Below are positions 6,012-9,496 of a stretch of DNA of 9,496 bases, one piece after another. The position numbers were made by a program, and so were the translations under genes. Source of the stretch: Nitrososphaerales archaeon TH5894 (GTDB lineage: Archaea > Thermoproteota > Nitrososphaeria > Nitrososphaerales > Nitrososphaeraceae); contig JAATVK010000168.1 of the NCBI GenBank assembly GCA_014523485.1, positions 1 to 9,496 on the forward strand, given 5' to 3'. Position 1 is the first letter of the stretch; each line of letters opens with the position of its first letter. The notes under the pieces are model-generated. The model saw only the letters and a list, made by a program, of their open reading frames with translations. It searched no databases and had not been told where the DNA came from.

Positions 6012-6254
6012 ATGTCCATGAGAGATGAATTACGAAGGATTTTAACTATTATAAGCGATTTTACCCTTAATGATACAAATTTTAGTGTAAAAGATACTAG
6101 AATAATTGCAGAAGCTAATCGTTCTTGTGAAGAAGTTGAGAAAGACTTGAATGAATTACAATCACTTGGTTTAATAAAGGAAGACATCAACAGACCTCCT
6201 AATGTAGACTATAGGATTTATAGAATAACAAGAGAAGGTGTAAACGAAATATAG
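6012..6254 (+). CDS. Small winged-helix DNA-binding protein
   Basis: The 80-residue protein is essentially one winged-helix domain. Residues 4-18 form helix 1 (RDELRRILTIISDF). 'FSVKDTRIIAEANRSCEEVEKDLNELQSLGLIKED' (residues 24-58) supplies a helix-turn-helix with the recognition helix around 38-53 and the characteristic 'L..LGLI' turn. 'DYRIYRITREGVNEI' (66-80) is the wing and last helix, with the 'Y.IT.EG' signature of archaeal MarR/ArsR-like small regulators. It probably binds DNA as a dimer and acts as a transcriptional regulator; its targets and ligand are unknown. The start is the first of two closely spaced ATGs (6012, 6018), preferred because of its TATA spacing. It is monocistronic: nothing follows before a T6 tract. 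It is divergent from the PHA operon, which does not prove that it controls it. Confidence 0.78.
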   Translation: MSMRDELRRILTIISDFTLNDTNFSVKDTRIIAEANRSCEEVEKDLNELQSLGLIKEDINRPPNVDYRIYRITREGVNEI

Positions 6255-6280
6255 AATAAAGAATTTCGAAGTATCTAACG

Positions 6281-6286
6281 TTTTTT
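6281..6286 (+). terminator. Oligo-T terminator after the 6012 gene
   Basis: A T6 run, 26 nt past the stop, is followed by further T-rich sequence (GGTTTC). It fits archaeal oligo-T termination. Confidence 0.35.
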
Positions 6287-6819
6287 GGTTTCAATTTGCC
6301 ATAATACTATACCAATAACCCAATATTGATCTATAGCTATTGTAACTTAGCCTTTAATCTATTAGTTTGATTAGCATTAATAATATTAACTTAACATGAT
6401 TTAGATTAGAATAGACCAATCAATAATAGAAGTCATTTTCAATTACTTTGAATTTTAATATTCTAGTTGAAGATAAGAATTTATTTACAATTATCATTAT
6501 AGTAAAAGCCGTTATTTATATGAATTTCAAAAATCTTTTATAGTAAAATTAGGACAAGGTAAATCCTATCTCTCATCTCAATTTGTTGCTAAGGTTATAT
6601 CTTTCAACTATCTGTCTTATTAATAAATTTGACTATCAAGAGTCACTTTTATATGCAGATAAAAATTATACCCACCACTTAAACAATTTTTTACCTTTTA
6701 GAGTAATTTTCTGAATAATTTAATGGTAACAATATTACTAATTATCAAAAATTCTTATCTACCTTTAGCTAAAGCTTGTTCAAATACTAATAATCTTATA
6801 ATAGATAAGAAATTTTTCC

Positions 6820-6825
6820 AAAAAA
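6820..6825 (-). terminator. Oligo-T terminator after the 6826 gene
   Basis: On the minus strand a T6 run follows immediately after the TAA stop of the winged-helix gene, giving TAATTTTTTGG. Confidence 0.4.
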
Positions 6826-7212
6826 TTACTTTCCGTATCCTACTTTATCAGCTAATCCTACTACTTCTCTACCTCTATTTGTTAAATAATTATAAATCCT
6901 TGGCTTGCCTCGTCCCCTGGATTTTTCTTTTTTTACCTTTCTTTCAATCAAACCTAAATTTGTGGCTCTTTTCATTAAAGATTGTCCATATCCCCAACTT
7001 CCCAATTTGATAAGTAATTCTCTTGTGTGCAACTCTTTATTCTTCTTTAATATTCTAAATAATGGAATAAGAGGACGTTCATTTATCAGAACTTTAAGTA
7101 TGTTCAATTCTACGGTGACAGGAACTGATTTTGTTTCTTTTACTTCTTTCACTATTGTGATTTTTTTAGTAGCCTTTTTAGAAGAACTTTTTGGACCTGT
7201 ACCATTAGACAT
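6826..7212 (-). CDS. Winged-helix DNA-binding protein with lysine-rich N-terminal tail
   Basis: The protein has 128 residues from an ATG. Residues 1-30 form a flexible Lys/Ser-rich tail (SSSKKATKKI and following), probably contacting DNA non-specifically. Residues 35-120 form a winged helix: helix 1 'VELNILKVLINERPLIPLFRIL', then 'HTRELLIKLGSWGYGQSLMKRATNLGLIERK' (62-92) as the helix-turn-helix with the 'A..LGLI.R' end of the recognition helix, a basic loop or wing 'KVKKEKSRGRGKPRIYNYLT' (92-111), and a final helix 'NRGREVVGLADKV'. The wing pattern 'GRGKPRIYNYLT..G' is common in archaeal transcriptional regulators. It is a single gene with its own TATA-like box and terminator, and the target is unknown. 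Its tail and very basic wing could equally suit a chromatin-associated protein. Confidence 0.8.
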   Translation of the reverse strand: MSNGTGPKSSSKKATKKITIVKEVKETKSVPVTVELNILKVLINERPLIPLFRILKKNKELHTRELLIKLGSWGYGQSLMKRATNLGLIERKVKKEKSRGRGKPRIYNYLTNRGREVVGLADKVGYGK

Positions 7213-7234
7213 ATTATTTAGGTTAACCTTTAAT

Positions 7235-7246
7235 AATAATAAAAAC
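7235..7246 (-). promoter_or_regulatory. Putative TATA box of the 6826 gene
   Basis: The minus strand reads a TTTTTATTATTA-type element 23-34 nt upstream of the ATG at 7212, the usual distance for a leaderless archaeal promoter. Confidence 0.38.
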
Positions 7247-7268
7247 TTTTTTAATAATATCAGATTAA

Positions 7269-7388
7269 TTTTCTAATAAGGAACTCCTTTACCAATTAAA
7301 ACCATATTATGACATAAAATTAGAAACACAACAAAATTTAGATGATAAAATTAGTAGTTTAATGGCAACATGTGGAACGGTAACATGA
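7269..7388 (+). pseudogene. Possible gene relic without start codon
   Basis: A plus-strand frame with no start codon before an ATG at 7362 reads like protein: KELLYQLKPYYDIKLETQQN, then LDDKISSLMATCGTVT and TGA at 7386. The same frame stays open for another 19 codons after the TGA. There is a stop just upstream at 7266-7268. It has the balanced composition of a helical protein fragment, but no family was recognised and it may be chance. Confidence 0.22.
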
Positions 7389-7504
7389 CACAGTTTTGTT
7401 AATAAGATTAGTTGTATGACATTCTTGGTACTTTCAAATTAGAAAATAATTCAGAAAACAAAAAAGGCTTAGGAAAAAATATTTTTGATGAGTTTTTTCA
7501 AAGG

Positions 7505-7584
7505 CAATGCCTTGTCTGGTAAGTTCCGACGTGCATGAATGGAACAACGAGGGCCCCGCTGTCCCCGCCTACAACCCGGTGGCG
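7505..7584 (+). rRNA. Isolated 23S rRNA fragment (domain IV/V region), pseudogene-like
   Basis: This 80-nt island is 61% G+C (49/80, hand count) in otherwise about 30% G+C DNA. It contains stretches nearly identical to the most conserved part of large-subunit rRNA: GCCTTGTC, GGTAAGTTCCGAC, TGCATGAATGG, AACGAGGGCCCCGCTGTCCCC and AACCCGGTG, in the correct order and spacing. From memory it corresponds to roughly E. coli 23S positions 1937-2020, just 3' of helix 69. 'CGAGGGCCCCGCTGTCCCC' is archaeal rather than bacterial in form. Both flanks return abruptly to AT-rich sequence with no further rRNA similarity, so it cannot be a functional 23S gene. It is a displaced fragment, a target-site scar of an rRNA-inserting element, or a small RNA derived from 23S. 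Confidence 0.85.
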
Positions 7585-7642
7585 TAAGGAATTTAAAATT
7601 ATGGAAGCCAAAGCCACAGAAGCACAAGAACAACATGTCTAA
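7535..7642 (+). CDS. Short frame starting inside the 23S fragment, doubtful
   Basis: An ATG within the 23S-like segment (7535) opens a 35-codon frame that leaves the rRNA homology at about 7584. It continues as KEFKIMEAKATEAQEQHV to TAA at 7640-7642. The last 13 codons, from an internal ATG at 7601, have protein-like composition. There is no ribosome-binding site or TATA box at the right distance, and the first half is constrained as rRNA. It is probably coincidental. Confidence 0.15.
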   Translation: MNGTTRAPLSPPTTRWRKEFKIMEAKATEAQEQHV

Positions 7643-7852
7643 TTGTTTTCCTATTATAAGAACAAAATTGAATAAATGTTAATTTTACCTTTGGTATAAT
7701 ATTATTACCTTTTTCCAAGATTTAATAAATAGTGAACCAAGTTGATATCTTGAAAAATAAGCAATTGTATGAATTTCAAACAAGAGGTATATAGAGAAAT
7801 ATAGATATTTGATGAAAATATTTAATATATTAATAACAGTAGTAATAAATTA
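7643..7852. other. Short intergenic region upstream of the P-type ATPase
   Basis: AT-rich leader region. Besides the TATA-like element at about 7821-7829, no riboswitch-like structure or gene is apparent. Confidence 0.4.
7821..7829 (+). promoter_or_regulatory. Putative TATA box of the P-type ATPase gene
   Basis: TTTAATATA lies 24-32 nt upstream of the GTG at 7853, consistent with leaderless transcription and supporting the GTG start. Confidence 0.42.
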
Positions 7853-9496
7853 GTGGGAAATGAGAAAAAAGAAGAGTATTGGAATATTTCAAATCAAATT
7901 CTTCTTAATATATTAAAGACTAGTCCAAAAAATGGATTATCTTCTATTGAAGCAAATGAAAGAGTATCTAAATACGGACACAATATTATAAATACTGACA
8001 GGAAAACAAATTCATCATTTTCATTATTTATGTCGCAATTAAAGAGTCCTATTATAATTATATTTATTTTTACTGCATTACTAACATTAATACTTGAAGA
8101 AGTAGAAAATGCTTCTATAATTCTCTCAATTGTTCTTATTAGTTCATTTCTTGGTTTTTGGCAGGAAAAAAATGCATCAAATGCAATTGATAAATTATTA
8201 TCAATGATAAAAATAAAATCAACAGTTTTAAGAAATGGTATAATGGAAGATATTCCAATCGAAGATATTGTTCCTGGTGACATAGTTATTCTCAATTCTG
8301 GTGATAAGATTCCTGCCGATTGTAAAATTCTGGAATCAAAAGACCTTTTTATTAATGAATCAACATTAACAGGAGAAACATATCCTTCTGAAAAATTAGA
8401 CTCAGTATTATTATCCAAAGATACTCCTCTACGAAACAGAACAAATTCTCTTTTTATGGGTACTTTTGTAGTCAGTGGTACTGCAAAAGCACTAGTAACA
8501 CATACAGGAAGAGAAACTGAATTAGGAGCAATTTCTAATAGATTGGCTGTTAGACAAGAGACAGAGTTTCAGAAAGGGATAAAGAGATTTGGCTATTTTC
8601 TAGTAGAAATTACTCTTATTTTGGTAATTAGTATATTGGTAATTAATGTATATTTAGGACGGTCTGTATTAGAATCATTTCTTTTTTCTCTAGCACTTGC
8701 TATTGGATTAACACCTCAACTTTTGCCTGCAATTATAAGTGTTAATTTGTCTCATGGTGCAAAACGTATGGCTAATGAAAAAGTTATTGTAAAAAGACTT
8801 GAATCAATTGAAAATCTTGGTAGTATGGATATACTTTGTACTGATAAAACAGGTACTATAACTAGAGGAGAAATGAAAATTCATTCATTTCTTGATATTA
8901 ATCGAAATAATAATGAAAAAGTATTTTTATATGCATATCTTAATGCAATTTATGAGACAGGTTTTGAAAATCCAATTGATAAATCTATAAAAGATTACAA
9001 GAGATTGGACATATCTTCTGATTATTCAAAAATAGATGAAATACCATATGATTTTATTAGAAAAAGATTAAGTATAGTTGTATCACATAAGCATAATTCG
9101 TTACCAACAAATTTAGAATCTAAGAATAATATACTAATAACGAAGGGCGCTCTTCCTAATATCCTTGATATATGTTCCTTTGTAGAAATGACTGATGGAA
9201 AAATACAAGATATTTATAAATTAAAAGATAAAATAAAAGATACTTTTAAAGAGATTGGAGATAAAGGATATCGAGTTATAGGAATAGCCTATAAATTGAT
9301 AGAAGACAAACCAACAACAAGGCAATTGTCCTCCAATCCATCTCAAAGTTGTATTAATAGTAGTACACATACATATCTAATTAACAAAGATGATGAATCA
9401 AATATGATATTCTTGGGATTTATTTTATTTTTTGATCCATTAAAATCAGGAATAACAGAATCATTAAAATCTATTCAAAAACTTGGTGTTTCTATC
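7853..9496 (+). CDS. MgtA-like P-type (P3B) cation-transporting ATPase, partial
   Basis: ATP-driven cation pump of the inner membrane; P3B members such as MgtA import Mg2+. The 548 codons run off the right edge (the full family is about 850-900 residues). The start is GTG at 7853; an in-frame TAA lies at 7823-7825 and no ATG precedes the conserved N-domain. In order: N-terminal cation-ATPase domain (9-60); TM1 65-82 and TM2 87-105; actuator domain with PGDIVIL and SGDKIPAD, and the TGE loop at 173-175 (TGET); TM3 246-268; TM4 with TPQLLP (287-292); phosphorylation motif CTDKTGT with D331; nucleotide-binding KGA (431-433); FDPLK (527-531). 'IGLTPQLLP..I...L..GA' followed by 'NLGSMDILCTDKTGT' is characteristic of the MgtA branch. 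MgtA normally has Glu where Q289 stands. The substrate is therefore uncertain: Mg2+ is likely by family, unproven here. Confidence 0.93.
   Translation, partial: MGNEKKEEYWNISNQILLNILKTSPKNGLSSIEANERVSKYGHNIINTDRKTNSSFSLFMSQLKSPIIIIFIFTALLTLILEEVENASIILSIVLISSFLGFWQEKNASNAIDKLLSMIKIKSTVLRNGIMEDIPIEDIVPGDIVILNSGDKIPADCKILESKDLFINESTLTGETYPSEKLDSVLLSKDTPLRNRTNSLFMGTFVVSGTAKALVTHTGRETELGAISNRLAVRQETEFQKGIKRFGYFLVEITLILVISILVINVYLGRSVLESFLFSLALAIGLTPQLLPAIISVNLSHGAKRMANEKVIVKRLESIENLGSMDILCTDKTGTITRGEMKIHSFLDINRNNNEKVFLYAYLNAIYETGFENPIDKSIKDYKRLDISSDYSKIDEIPYDFIRKRLSIVVSHKHNSLPTNLESKNNILITKGALPNILDICSFVEMTDGKIQDIYKLKDKIKDTFKEIGDKGYRVIGIAYKLIEDKPTTRQLSSNPSQSCINSSTHTYLINKDDESNMIFLGFILFFDPLKSGITESLKSIQKLGVSI

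Larger units (their letters stand above)
6255..6825. other. Intergenic, about 570 bp, between converging genes
   Basis: This is AT-rich sequence between the 3' ends of two winged-helix genes. Apart from the terminator tracts listed, I find no gene, RNA or repeat. The plus-strand ATG frame at 6723-7010 is mostly antisense to the 6826 gene and is rejected. Confidence 0.55.

Noticed and set aside
5996..6190. 64-codon minus-strand frame
   Set aside because: It is antisense to the winged-helix gene at 6012, which has promoter spacing and domain support.
6723..7276. Two plus-strand frames (6723-7010 and 6905-7276)
   Set aside because: Both are antisense to the winged-helix gene at 6826-7212; their hydrophobic character reflects complementing a Lys-rich gene.
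7894..8418. 174-codon minus-strand frame
   Set aside because: It is antisense to the P-type ATPase, whose actuator-domain motifs are unmistakable on the plus strand.

Overview
The window is AT-rich and gene-poor. It looks archaeal, most likely from a soil-type ammonia-oxidising Nitrososphaeria (Thaumarchaeota) genome. Four things support this. AT-rich TATA-like boxes sit about 25-35 nt upstream of start codons, as expected for leaderless archaeal transcripts, and there is little Shine-Dalgarno use. TTG and GTG starts are frequent. Two small winged-helix proteins of archaeal type are present. A stray 23S rRNA segment reads as archaeal. The lineage is inference; no marker gene in the window proves it.

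Layout. (1) 1-911, minus: 5' part of a secreted NHL/beta-propeller protein with perfect 33-bp tandem repeats encoding N-glycosylation sequons; it runs off the left edge. (2) 912-1921: about 1 kb without a credible gene. (3) 1922-2503, plus: small exported four-cysteine protein. (4) about 2603-3374: decayed insertion sequence with a twice-frameshifted IS6-like DDE transposase on the minus strand and imperfect terminal inverted repeats. (5) 3488-3709, plus: small unknown ORF, possibly the 3' part of a frameshifted gene starting at 3420. (6) 4010-5621, minus: a polyhydroxyalkanoate synthase locus, with an intact PhaC-type synthase (4010-5344) preceded by a short, frameshifted, PhaE-like reading frame ending 5 nt before the phaC start. 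(7) 6012-6254, plus, and 6826-7212, minus: two small winged-helix DNA-binding proteins in otherwise empty DNA. (8) 7505-7584: an 80-nt GC-rich island matching a conserved part of 23S rRNA, isolated from any rRNA operon. (9) 7853-9496, plus: N-terminal 548 codons of an MgtA-like P-type cation ATPase, cut by the right edge.

How it works together. The only apparent operon is the PHA locus: PhaC polymerises (R)-3-hydroxyacyl-CoA into storage granules and normally needs a PhaE-type partner in class III enzymes. Here the upstream partner-like frame is broken, while the N-terminal extension of PhaC resembles it weakly. The remaining genes appear to be single transcription units. The decayed IS, broken reading frames and displaced rRNA fragment point to an accessory, low-constraint stretch of chromosome. 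I see no defence system, CRISPR array, tRNA or complete rRNA gene.
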